Assembly: GCF_024713945.1 (NCBI RefSeq)
Contig: NC_134677.1
Span: 7,462,001-7,526,000 of the forward strand
Direction of reading: 5' to 3'
Length of the DNA: 64,000 nucleotides
From: Dermatophagoides farinae
Taxonomy: Eukaryota > Arthropoda > Arachnida > Sarcoptiformes > Pyroglyphidae
The notes beneath the pieces are model-generated. The model had not been told where the DNA came from. It was given only the letters and a program-made list of their open reading frames with translations, and searched no databases. Positions 23,201 through 37,123 of this stretch are shown one piece after another. How positions within the stretch are numbered: the first letter of the stretch is position 1; the number at the start of each line of letters is the position of its first letter. A program made the position numbers and the translations under genes.

Positions 23201-26200
23201 ACTACTTTATTTATAGAATGTTTATGATTTTTAGCCAAATTCAAAAATTTCGATTTTCGAAATATAAAGAATTGTCTTTTGTAATTTTGTTTCTTTTTTT
23301 TGCCATGGTATAATAATTAATCATCATCAAACCGACGACTGAGAAGAGATGGTAATTTTTAGATTGCTTTTTTTTAAACAAAGTCAAAAAAAAAAATCTC
23401 ATAATGATGTGAACCTAGCATGAAATTCATATTCTACTTGCTTAACAACAAAAACAACAACAACAACTAAAATTTGTTGAAAAATAATAATTGAAATATT
23501 ATCCCTGGCCATCATTTTGAGGCTCGCGTTTAGCTGTTATGCGTGGTGGTGGTGGTGGTGGTTATTTGAGCTAATTAATTAATTTTTTCTTTTCTTTTCT
23601 TTTTAGTCGTCGTTGTTGTTGATGCTGTTAATTATGATCATATGGATGATTCACAAAGACCTAGGATAGACAGCAACAAACAAAAAAATAGATTTTTCAT
23701 TGCGAACCGACAAAGGAAACCTGATCTTTTTGTTTTATATTGATGAAAAATGTGAACTTAATAATTATACTAAACAAAGACCGGATCATAAATCTGACAT
23801 TTTGATGGACATGATTTTATGATTTATTCTCAACATGCATTTATTTTTTCTATTTCGAACAACAACAAGCTGATAATTGACAAATTCAAAAACATCATCA
23901 TCATCATCATCGATGTTATCACACGCAATTTTACTATTCCATTCATTCGTCTTGATAGATCGATCGATTAATCAATATCAAGATCAATCCTTTTTTCATG
24001 TTGTTGATGTTTTGATAATGATCATATATAAAGTGTTGAAAATTGAATTGAATTGAATGATTTTGATTTCGAAAAAAACGAAAAATCTTGTTCATTCAAA
24101 TTATCGATTCAATTGATTTGTTAATCGATTGGCTTTTTATAATTTTGCCTAATCATCATCATGATAATAATTATAATGATCATGATGATGATGATTATCA
24201 ACAACAATAATAACAAGTGGCTATTCGACATCGACCTTGATCTTTGAGGTAAGACAAAATTTGATGATTAATTGAATTTCAAACAGCTATAATCACATCA
24301 CATTGAATAATAATTATGGAAAAACACACGAATATACGATAAACAAGGTAAAAGTAAAACACCTTTTTTTCGGCTGCTGTAAGTTGTCGGCTTTTTTTTT
24401 GTTTTGTTTTGTTAAAATAATGACCAGAAATTTCTTTTCCTGCAGATGTTTCATCTGGACAAATTTATGATGATAACGATGTGAATGATGATTATCATTA
24501 GCCATCCTATTTATTCGAATAAATATTACCAATTTTTTTTCTTCTTTTATTCTTAATCATCATCATCATCATCATTACTAGTACTATGGTGGATAAGTAG
24601 CCTATAATCATCATCAAGATTATCCATTTAAACAACAACAACAACAACATTATTTTTCAGTTTGTTTCGAATACCTAACCAATTATATTTATGATATATT
24701 TAACAGTTGGCTAGTAGTTAATATTTACGTTTGTTGTTGTTGTTCATTTTTTTCCATCTCATTATTATAATAATAATATCTATATGTCTAGCTATTCAAG
24801 TGTCGACGACAAACATATACTCGTCACAACTATTTAGTTGCTAGTTAGTTTAATCATAATCGGATAGGTAATGTTGTGTAATGTTGTAATTTATTCCAAT
24901 TTTTTTTCCCCACACATACTCTTGTTTTGTTGGCCTGAAAACAAAACAAAAAAAAATTAATGTCGTATGAAAAACAAAAAAAAAATTATAACATAAACAT
25001 GGCATAAATTGGCCACCAATTTTACACCACCATCACCACCACCACTGTATACAATGATGATGATCGCAGGCAACACACATTTGCCGTGCGAATCATCATT
25101 AGATTTTGCGAATGAAAAAAAAAATAGTTGTTGTAGTTATGGTTAAGTTGGCTATATTTATTCCATTCATGATGATGATGATGATGATTATGATCGTGGC
25201 CATCATTTTCGATGATGATGATGATGATGATAAAGATGAAACTTGAATCATTTAAGAATAAATTTTTCTTTTTCTCTCATTCTAATTCATCTAACTTTGT
25301 GTATGTGTGTGTGTGTGTGTGGTGATGACTTTGGCTCATCGGCCAAAGGTGTCGGCTTTTTTCACACACACACACATAAACAAGAAACGATTTCTTTTCC
25401 TCTTCCAGCTAACAATTATGCAAATTTACAATATATATCGTGGGCTATTCCATCTCAAGAATGATGATAATGATGTTTAAAAAATGATGTTTTTCTTGCC
25501 TCTCTATTTCTCGATTAACCATCATCATCATCATCATTCACTTCACTTTACTTGTAAGATTTTCGTTTAAGTTGATGCCACTTTATCATCATCATAGTCA
25601 TGATGATGATGGTCATGTTAATTCTTCAAAAACAACAACAACAACAACAACAACTTTAATAGCATAAAAATTCATCTTTTTCTCTCTTTTCTATTATACT
25701 ATACTTAGTAGTAATACCCAGAATGATTCTAAAAGGGCAGCTGTCAAAAAAATCTAACTGAACTAACTAACTAACTAACTGACTAACTAACAACAACAAC
25801 AACATAGACAGACAATAAGTATTGTTTATTAGTGTCCAAGTTCAAGTGTCATTAATAATAATGAGAATTAGTTTTTTGTTTTGTTTTTTGTTTTTTAAAT
25901 GTTAAAACTTGGTTCAGAAAATTGGTATCCAAAAGTAAAAAAAAAATTGCCCACAATTTTTTGAAGAAATAAAATATCACTAATTTTTATCCAGAATGTG
26001 TCAAAATGTTTTTTGGTGTGAATCTCATGTAGTAATTTATCCCAAATAATAAAAAAATTATTATTATGCTGGAAAAAACACAAAGAATTTACTCAAATCA
26101 TTGATCATCATTTACTCAGGCACACACACACACACACACAGTGAACATGATATCCGTTTCTAAATGCTTTTTTTTCCCAGTTTCATTCATTCAAATGATT

Positions 26201-26276
26201 ACCTTTTTTTATTCACTTTGTTGTCAAAATATTTGAAATCTAATATTACAATTCAAAACAATCGTCATCATCATCA

Positions 26277-26314
26277 AACTGAACTGAACTGAACTGAACT
26301 GAACTGAACTGAAC
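26277..26314. repeat. (AACTG)n pentanucleotide microsatellite
   Basis: About 7.5 uninterrupted AACTG units, 3' of LBX. One of the few pentamer repeats among the mostly tri- and dinucleotide tracts. Confidence 0.9.
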
Positions 26315-27619
26315 CAAAACATTAAAAGTGTTGGCTATAATTATGTTATTATTATCATCATTATAATTGTTTTTGTTGTTGTTGTTGTTGTTGTTGTTGA
26401 CACTTATCATCATCATCATCATTCTGTACGTACACTTTACCATCAAGTGTGTGTGTGTGTGTATACAAATGGCAAATTGTTTCATAAACGTTCGTTTTAT
26501 CTAATTGACTTTTTTTTTGAATATTTTGTTCTTTCTTTTTTAAATGATTGTGTATTGTATTTCTAAACGTTTTTTTTTCATTTTTATATCCGACAGACAC
26601 ACAATAATGATGATGATGATGATAAAGACGATTAAGCATAAAGAATATAAATATTTTTTTTTCTGGAAAAAAAATTGACAAATGCTAAATGATGATGGTT
26701 ATTTTGTTACATAAACTAAAGTGAAAAGAAATTCCTTTCCAAATGTTCATGATGAACTTAAAACACACACACAGACACACACACTGGTTTTAAAAATTTT
26801 GTCTTGCCCCCCATATATATAACATAATTAAATTCAATTCATTAAATGGTGGATAATTTATATGAATTTATTATTCAATCCATTGAGATTAACAAAAAGA
26901 AATGGTAAAGAAAAAACACATTGATATTACAAATTTTTCTATTTTGAATATATATATATATAATATATGTTGAAAATAGTGGAACCGGAATCATTGTTGG
27001 TTGGTTATTTATTTGATTTCTTCCAGTTTCACCATTGTCAATAATAATTCATTGTATCATTCTATAATCTAATACCACACTATTTTTTTTTTTTTTTTTG
27101 AGGGGGTGGATTGATTTGATGAAAAATAATAATAATGATGATGAATTGAATAAATATAGTTTCTTTTGGGTTGGGGGCAAAAAAAAAAAGATTATCATTT
27201 ATGGCCCATAGTTGAAATGCCAACCAATCAAAGTCTAAAATATATCTCTCTTTTTGTGTGCATGCTTTAAGTGTCTATTGTTTAGGATGAGAAAAAAAAA
27301 TCATTGTGAAAAAAAATGTCGGTATTCTGTATACAATTGCCAAACAATAACAAAAAAAAAGAAAAAAAATGAAGCAAAAAACTATTTCAAATTCAATTTT
27401 TTTTTCAAAGGCATTCAATTTCATTTTAATGTCTAATATATCAAATTAGTAGGGAAATTTTTTTTTCGGGTAGAAAATTATAACTCTCCATATGTGATTT
27501 GAGTATCCGGTTTTTTTTCAGTATAATATTCAGTTCAATGTTAAAATTTGATGATTGGTCGTTTTTTGTTGTTGTTTTTGTTGTTGTATATATATAGGGT
27601 TTACTATTGTCATTTTTTT

Positions 27620-28231
27620 TTACAGTGCTGATGCAGTTGCTGTAGCCGTTGTAGGCGTTGTTGGATTTGTCAATGTATGAAGATGGTGATGTTGTTGTTG
27701 TTGTTGATGTAAATGTTGAGCATGTTGATGATGTAATGCAGCAACTAATTCTGGTTTTTTCAATAGATTTAAATCTGTTATATTCTCCAATATGCTTGTC
27801 GGCACACCATTCAATTTGGCTGCATCGACATCTTTTTTTAATTCTTCAACATCTCGTTTTAATTTTGCCCGTCTATTCTGGAACCTTTTTTTGCCATATA
27901 AATAGATTTAGTGAATAAAAATGAAAAATTTTTTGAAAAACCAAAAAATGAATTATATACTAACCATGTAATCACTTGTGCATTGGTCAAACCCAATGAT
28001 TGGGCAATCTCATCACGATCAGCTGGTGATAGATATTTTTGATAAAGAAAACGTTTTTCCAATTCAAATATCTGATGATTAGTGAATGCTGTACGTGATT
28101 TTCTTTTCTTTTTAATCTGCGTATTACGATTATTGAATAGATTTAGATGGTCCGCCGTAGGATCTGTTTGTGTTTGTTTCGATTGATTCGATTCGATTCG
28201 ATTTGATTCGAATGATTGAATGAATGAATAA

Positions 28232-28294
<63 letters not shown>

Positions 28295-30019
28295 AAAGAA
28301 AACAATAGAATTAAATTATCATCATCATTTTTAGTTGTAGTAGTTCAATGTGGTTAAATAATCGGAGGAAAAAAAATGATGAATGAATGTTTATCACACT
28401 GTTGAATGACAATTGATTTATTTTTTTTTTACATTTGATTGTGTTCAATTGTCGACAGCTATTTAATTTAATTTAATTTAATTTAATTTTAGCCATTTCA
28501 TTTCATCAATTATCTTGGGATAAAACTTTTTTTGTTGTTGTTGTCAATTTCCTTTGTTTCCACCTGTCATCATTATTTTTTGGCATTATAATAGGATGAC
28601 GAAAAGAAAAAGGCCGTGAAAATGATTTTTTTCTCTCTGCGTCTCGATTTTTTTTTTCTTTTTGCTTGATAGATCAGATTTGATGATCAGCATTTAGATT
28701 TTCTTGCCAACAACAAAATGAAATAAAAACATTGTGTTTCACATTTGATTGATTTCTATTTCGATATTTAAGGTGATCTCCAGACACACATCCAATCAAC
28801 GTCAAATGTCAGATTGATGGTGTGTTATCAATTGATATTGATCATTGATATCTGGTTGTCTAGTTGTTGTTGTTGTTGTTGTTGTCTGTGTTGACAAATT
28901 ATTAGAAATTTTTTTTTTTTTTTTGTAAAACTTTTTAAATCATTTGTCATACAAAATGAACTGAAATAATGAATATAATTGGTTTTCATGCTTTTTATTC
29001 ATTTCATTTCATCATCATCATCATAATTATTTACAATAGATAATAGTGGTTAATAATGATTGTTGTTTGGCTGGCTGGTGTTGGTGTCATTAGATTGATA
29101 GAAAAGAAATAAACCCGATTGATCAACCAATTTCAGTCACCAAGAAAAAAAAACCCATCATTATTGAATTCTAATGGTTTTTTTTGTGTGTCTGTCATTG
29201 TTATTTGTAACAATGAGATTCTGTTGATTGTTAGATGGACTAATTAGTTGAGTTAGTGAGCTAGCATCATCATTATCATTGTTTGTTTGAGATTTTTTTT
29301 CTTCGTTTCATTTATTTCCACTGATAATAAATGTGTTTTTCATTATTATTATTTTTTTTTTGCTATAAAAATCAATTTTAATTTTAATGTAATTTAACAG
29401 AGATTGATTTATTCTGATTGATTGATTTTTTTTTGTGTATTACGTTCGTTCAGATAGTTATACCGGCAAGCAGCGTGTTGATATAAAATTGGTTGACCAT
29501 TTCATTTGAAATTAATTAAAGTGATTTTTTTTCTGCTAATACTATTGATATATAACATCATCACTACCAGAAAACCAGAATATAAAAGTTTTTATTTTCT
29601 TCTGGACTGCATGGTGATGGTCGGTCGTATGTTGTGTGTTAATGAGAAAAAAAAAGATAAATAAGATTTATCTATTGTTTGGCAATCTCATTATTATTAT
29701 TATTACCAAGGGCTAAATGGCCTTTATTTATTAAAAATCAACGAAAAACTATAATAAATCTCATGTGTGTGTGTGTGTGTGCGCGCAAAAAACACGTTGA
29801 TTGATACAAATGTGATCTTTTTCCTGTCTGTTGTCCATTGTAGTGTTGTTATTTGCTTACACATTATTTTTTTTTTTTGGCTAAATTTTACGGACAAGGT
29901 TACGTTCGTATATTTAATTAAAAATGCCGCGTTCAACATCTTCATGTGGATGATTTCTTTTGCATTATGAAGACGGATGAACAAATCATCATTCTTCATC
30001 GTTAAATCTTATTCAAATA

Positions 30020-30058
<39 letters not shown>

Positions 30059-33000
30059 ACTTGATGATAGGTGTTATTTCCGACATTTCATACAGCTATT
30101 GTTTCGGTTGTTTTTTGTTTTGTTTTTGTTTTGAATAATCAATTTTGATTCAGCTTGTCAATGACGGTGATGATGATCATGTTCTGAGAACCTGTCGGAA
30201 ATGCGCATATAAATTATGAAATGCGACGAACATTTGAGAATTTTCAAGCCAAAAAAAAAATCAATATCGATCTTGATATTTATTTCTTGAAGCAATTGAA
30301 TTAAATTAGCTTGAAAATCCTTGAAAAACTATTAACTTATATAATCCATATCTTTCTTTCTCTCTAGCTGTCATCATTAAGATGTTATCAAAATATAAAA
30401 CTGGATTATATTTGAAGGGATTATCATCATCATCATCGATATGGCTACCGGAATCCGGTATTAAATTTGATCATCATTCGTTTGATTGGATTGTAAATGT
30501 GTGTGTTTGTGTTAATAATATAATAAATTCATTTCATTACATTTCTCAAATTTTCAATGATTTTTTTTCCTATCAATTGCTCAAAGCCAAAAACTTTGAA
30601 GGAAAAATCAAAAAAAAAAAAAACGAATCGCCTTTAGCCATTCATGTTAAATTAGTTTCTAATTAGTAAATAGTTTTTTTTCTCGTGTTTTTGTTTCGAT
30701 TAAACATCGGCTTCGTTTCAAAAAAAAAAGAAAAATTATTATGTAGAGAAAGAAAGCCGCCGATCATCATCATCATCATCGTTGATTTTTTTTATTCGCC
30801 AACAAGCCCGCGGTATGAATGGTCAAATGGACACCGAATTTATTATGGATAGAATATATATATATAGAAAGAGAGATAGATGGATAAAAAACACATCAAA
30901 ATCATTTTTTTCGATAATCATCATCATCATCATTATTTTATCACACCGAATTAATCACGATACTAATTACACTGAGATAAGTTAATGGTTGCTAGTTAAT
31001 AGTTAATATCAATTGGCTTGATGGAATCATTCATTCATGGTATAGGTCATTTATTTTTTTTTTCCTTGCAAACACTTATTGCTATCCATCTTTAATATAT
31101 GAATATTATTATGAACAACAACAACAACAACAACAACAGAAACAGCAACAAGCAGTTAATTAACACTATTTTAGACAAGTTAGCTGTTCTCTCAAAATTT
31201 ATCTTCAATTGAAAATTTTCGTGAATCCAATCATTCATTTATGGATTGCCCCCTGATCGCTGTCTCTCTCTCTTTAATGATAATCAAGTTGTAAAAAAAT
31301 CTTAATCATTAAGAATCATCATCATCAAATGATCATCATTTGTTTTACTAATGTTAATCATCATTAACTATTAGTGCAGCTAAATGTCGGTCATCATCAA
31401 TAAATTGGATTCGGATTCGAATTCTGTCAGTTTTTTTTTCATTCGGTGATGTCGTTTTGGTTATCTTTTAATTTTTTTTGGTAAAAATTACAAAAAATCT
31501 AATGAAGATTTTTCTCTTTCTTAATTAACTTTTTTTTTATTTTAGTTTTGTGTGTGTATAAATGTGTGACGGTGTAAGTCTTGTAATGATGAAATTGAAA
31601 ATGAAAGAATTATTTGATTCTAAATTCATGATGGATCCATTTCGGTAGCCAGAACAAGAAAATTTTTTTTTGTTGCTGTTTGCTGTCTAATACACTGCAG
31701 GCTTCAGGTTTTAACCAGCAGAAACCAATTATGACAAGCATCTTAATGTGATGTGCTTGTCAGTCAATCATTCATTCATTTATTCATTGATCTTGTTGTT
31801 GTTTTTATAATCATAAATAAAATTTCTAGCTAAACTAAATTATTAATATAATTGAGATACACAGAGAAAGAAAATTCTGGTTTTTTCGAAAGAATATATC
31901 ACACACACACACACATGAAATTCAACATGGTAAACAGATTTTGACAACACAAAACAAAGCTACGCGGGGATACCAGTTTTAGTGTGATTGAAGTGATGAT
32001 CTGAAACACTTTATGTTTGTATTTGGCTCACTCTGGCAATCAAATAGATTAATTTTCATTTTCATTTCACCTCATTTTTTTCAGTATAAACATTCATCGA
32101 TGGAATGTATGATAACAAGATCAATATACTAACGTCTATTTAATAATAAACGATCTTGGTGATCACAGCTTGATCTAGCTTTGTTTTTCTCCCAATTCAT
32201 GATGATGATGTGAGTTGTTGTCCAATTCTTAACATTTGATTTTTGATTACCATTCATTGTTTGATATCCAACATGGTTTCTATCATTACTTTTACCCGAA
32301 TAACGATGATGACGATGATGATCTATTTATATTAACAGCAATGAATTTGAATTTTTCAATTTGTGATCATTTTTATTTACTCGATTTGTTTGTGATGATT
32401 TTGTTTACTTATCAAATCAAATCAAATACACTTTTCATTCGTATAACAAACTAACAGATGAAATGATTGATAATTAATTTCCATCATCATCATCATCATC
32501 ATTCATTTATAAATAGAAAATTCATTTCAATTTTTGACAGAGAAATGTCGACAATGCATAATTTCAATTTTAGATTGTTGTCATCATCATTATCATTGTA
32601 TATGATGATCATGTTACAACAAAATGATCTATCTATCGTGTATCGGTAGTTGTTTTGTTTTGACGTTGATTATAATAACCGAAACAAGCCTAATTAATAT
32701 TTTTTCCGTATCAACATCAACATTCGATTAATTTGAAAGAAAGAAAGAAAGAAAGAATGGAATAAAGATTCTACAATTACACATGCACACATACTATAAA
32801 TATCACTTATTCCTGCTTGAAGAATTGTTCAGGCATGCATGTCATAGCAAAGCAAACAAATCCCAATTTTTGGCTATTTATTTTTGTTTTGTTTTTTTCT
32901 TGTTTGATTCTTGACATAAAAGTGGCTTTCATTTTTTTTCTTTTGCCTTACAGTGATTAATTACGATCCAAAAAAAAATAACGATTATATTCAATAATAA

Positions 33001-33594
33001 CAAGGATCACGATTTCCCGGTATTCATCAACAGAAAATTTTGCCATATCGAATGTGTTGTGTGTGTGTGTTTTTTTTTACTCATTCAAATATTTGTAAAG
33101 AATGACAAAAAAAATTGTCAAATGAATCGAATTGAATTGAATCAAATGGGCAATCATAGGAAATAATAATGAAGGGAATGATGATTTGATTTTTGATGAT
33201 TGCTTAAACACGTGGAATGTCGAACACATTTATTGTTATTGTTATAACACTATAAACGACCCCAAATGGTTTTGATTTTTAATAATAATGGTGTGTTAGT
33301 GGATGAAAAATGGATAGCATCATTTTGGCTACAATTTTATAGTGGAGAATTTAGAATTTACTCGAAAGAAATATATCCAGTTATTATTCATTCCACATAA
33401 ACAACACATGAACAAACTGGATGTAGAAGAATAAAGTTCTTTCAAAAATAAAAATAAAAAATTCTTTAACTTTTCCCCCGCTTCAAGCATTGATTCATTC
33501 ATTCATTCATTCACATCACTTTTTTTCACATTTAACAATTCGGTTATGTTATCCGATGATTTTGTTTCCATCATCATTATCATCATCACATTCC

Positions 33595-33634
<40 letters not shown>

Positions 33635-35005
33635 GTGTATCAGCAAATTATTCAACAAGAAAATTTGTTATTTTTCACTAATCGAATATTGATTTAATGA
33701 ATGCTGTCGTTGTGTATGTGTGTGTGTGTGTTTATTGTTAGCTTTTAAATGGATAGCTTCCTTATTCTTTTATTATACACAGAGCAAACGTTTGCCAAAA
33801 AAAAAGAAAGATTCATTATGTTATCTAATTGGCGTAAAAAAACTAACATTTTTTTTCGCGCTCATTTCATTCATTCATTTCTCACTTTTCATCATCATGA
33901 TCACATTGCATTCAATGTGAATTAATATGAATAGGATAGTGTATTTTACAATGAGCAATAAGGGAAACGAATTGAAAAAAAAATTCCTGCTGTTCCGCCA
34001 AGTGGATCAAGTATAGAATACACATGAAAAGATTCTATATAAAATCTGGTTTTTTTCTGGTTCGGGTTGGAATGCATTTCTCGTTGCTATGCTTGTGTGT
34101 GTGTGTGTGTGTGTGTGTGGCTGGCTTGCAGGAATAACGATTTTTTTCACATTTACACTTGACACACACACACACACATAAGTTACAGGAACAGATTTTG
34201 TTTTTGGCATCATCATTGATAATTTTGAATCGATTCATCCGGTATAGTCATCATTAACCAAAAATAAAATAAACAAACAAACAAACAATGAATGTATTCA
34301 GCTTGTAAAATGTCAAAATAAAAATTTTAAATATAAAATCATGGCTTAGAATGGCCAAACATTTACTAATTTCAATCATGTAGAATTTTATTCAATTTTT
34401 TTTCACTTTTCGGTAACAATGAATATACACGACGACGATGATGATGATGATGATGATGACGGCATCGTGTTAAACTCATCATTATTAACATTTTTGTAAC
34501 ATTAATGGAATGTGAACGAGATAAAGAAAGAAAATGACATGACACACACACACACACACACACTCGCACATAACCACCATTATCCAGCCAAACTTTACGC
34601 GGACATCAATGAATCTTCTTTTTTTCCCATTCGTCCATTCATTCATTCATTCATTTCATTTTATTTAGAAATTATTTTCTGGTTGAAAAAATTTCATTTC
34701 ATCTATCTTGAAAATGCTATGTATATAAAAGTATATATTATTATATATAGTTGACTTGTATGTATTTGTTTGTTGACTAATCGTTGTTGTGTAATAATAA
34801 TAATAATAATACACAAATATGACACACCAGTACACAAAAGGGCCAGTTACAGGCCATCAGTAGTAAGGGTATCATCATCAGACAGTAGGCAAATTATTGA
34901 AATGTTTATTTTCTTTTCTTTTTTTTTAAAAAAACAAATTCATTTTCCATGTAAATGGATACAAAAACATTATTATTAAAGCATCATTTACAAAATTATT
35001 TACAC

Positions 35006-35044
<39 letters not shown>

Positions 35045-37091
35045 CTTCTGCTGTTTATTTGTTTGTTTTCTATTCATTCATTTCATTTCATTAATAGTCT
35101 TTTCGACGTGTTGGTAGTTTACTGACATGCACAAGTTTTTGCTATTCATTCATTCATTCATTCATTCAATGAAAATTTTGGTGGTTCTTGTTCCTTCCCT
35201 CTACCCAAAAACACCATTTTCTCATTCTTTTGGTTCAGCTGTTTAGCTGACTTGATAGTGATGATCTAATATATTCAAATGAAAATTTGTTACGAGTTCT
35301 TGTTTTTTTTTTTGTTTTTATTTTTATTTTTGTCTTCAACATCATCATGACATTTGATTCGCTAGTAGAAGTAGTGATAAATTTTTATTTTCAAGATATG
35401 CGAAAGAAACATCTACCATTAATAGACATTATTTAAAAAAAAATGGAATCATTATCATCATAATAATCATGATGATGATGATGATGATGATTATAATATT
35501 AATTTGTCTATGCCAAGTTGTTTATATTACACATTCTTAAAGAAAGAAAGAAAGAAAATTTAAAAGATGAATAAATTGAATGAGAAAGAAAAAGTGTAGG
35601 AGTGGTCTAAAATGAATTTTTTGTTTTCTTTCATTCTTATCATCATCATCATTGTTGTTGTTGTTGTTTAGTGTTAAAAATAGAATTAATTACATTAATT
35701 AATGATTTGAAAATATATATATGCATTTTGCATCACGATAATGACGATGACGATGATGATAATGTGGCAAAGAATGATAATAAAGAGCAAAAAAAAACAA
35801 GACAATTTTTTTTCAAAAATGAAAAAAAACAACAACAACAACAACAATTATGATGATGATGATGATTAGTGAATATTTTATAAATTATATTTTGTATATA
35901 TATATCAAACAAAAATTCAAGTTAAATTTCTTTTCTTTTTTTTTTTTGGCCACAATGGTGAATATTAATTGAGAATTGATCGATTGGTTGATTGATGTGA
36001 ATAATGGGGGGGGGAGATTTCATATCAAAGTTTCTAAAAAAATTGGCAACAATTAACATTTTATCTCTTGTTTCTCTCTTTTTATAAGTTCGATCAATAT
36101 AAGTGTTAATGAGATTAATCAACTTGTGTTCAAAGTATATATGATGATTATTATTATTTTATTTAACACTAAAATAACTAACTAGCTAACTAGCCAAAAA
36201 TAAATTGATTGATTGATTGATTGAAACGCTATGAATTTTGGAATGATCATTTTAGCCTTTTTATTTTGTTCAACATTTTTTCTACTACTATTACTACTAC
36301 TACTACTAAACTGCTAAGAATTTTCAAAATCCTTTCTTTTGTTGTTGCATATAATGGCTAAATTTGAACAATTTAAACACTTGTCGACAATGATTAAAAA
36401 GGGTGATTGGTTAATGAAATGAATTGGTCCAAAATAGATTGTTGCTTGTCATATCATATCATATAGAAATTGTTATGGATATGGTTAACTTGTTAGCCAG
36501 AAAAAAAAATTATACCAATCATCTTGGATCTTTCATTTTATTTCATTACTCACGACGTCGATTGTTCATTTTTATTTCTGACACTTTTTTTTCTGGCTTC
36601 AACTTTGAGACGAAAATCATTCGAACGGAAAAATTGTTGTTTTTGTTGTTGTTGTTGTTGTTGTCGAGGTGTTTTTTTTTTGACGGCCAATGGTGGTGGC
36701 CATACTTTTCATCTTGATCATCATCATCATCATCATCAAAAAAAAAGCCGAAAGAAGAAAAGAAGCCGACTCGTGACTTGTGTAAAAAGAGAAATCATCA
36801 ATATATTTGAAAAAAAATGAAAATTGTTTTGTTGTTGGACCATATTAGTTCACAAAAGGTGCGAGCACTAAAGCGAGTTGTTGTGTATACACTTGTATAT
36901 CAGCCGACAGTGTGTATAATTAAAACTGACACGCACACACACAAGAATGTGTGAGAGAGATGGAGGTGTGAATTGATGGAAAATGAATCATCATCATCAT
37001 CATCATTCAACAAATGAAGTGTATAAACGAATTCCAACAGGGTCCACTATAGTCTATGGACCATAGTCTTGTTTTCCAAGGTTTTTCTCCT

Positions 37092-37123
<32 letters not shown>

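Larger units (their letters stand above)
23064..27619. other. Gene-free microsatellite-rich DNA between SKA1 and LBX
   Basis: No gene is supported. It contains many (ATC/GAT)n, (CAA)n and (CA)n tracts, e.g. (CAA)n near 25631-25652, (CTAA)n near 25764-25796, (AACTG)n at 26277-26314 and an 18-T run near 27082-27100. Frames here translate to runs of His, Asp, Asn or Gln and are repeat shadows. The right end should hold the LBX 3' UTR. Confidence 0.6.

Noticed and set aside
30382-30666. 94-codon open frame in the LBX intron
   Set aside because: Low complexity beyond the first 40 codons, contains a (GT)n translation, no homology evident.
32161-32183. ATCACAGCTTGATCTAGCTT, similar to the miR-2 family seed
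   Set aside because: Similarity stops after the seed and flanking DNA shows no 60-70 nt hairpin.
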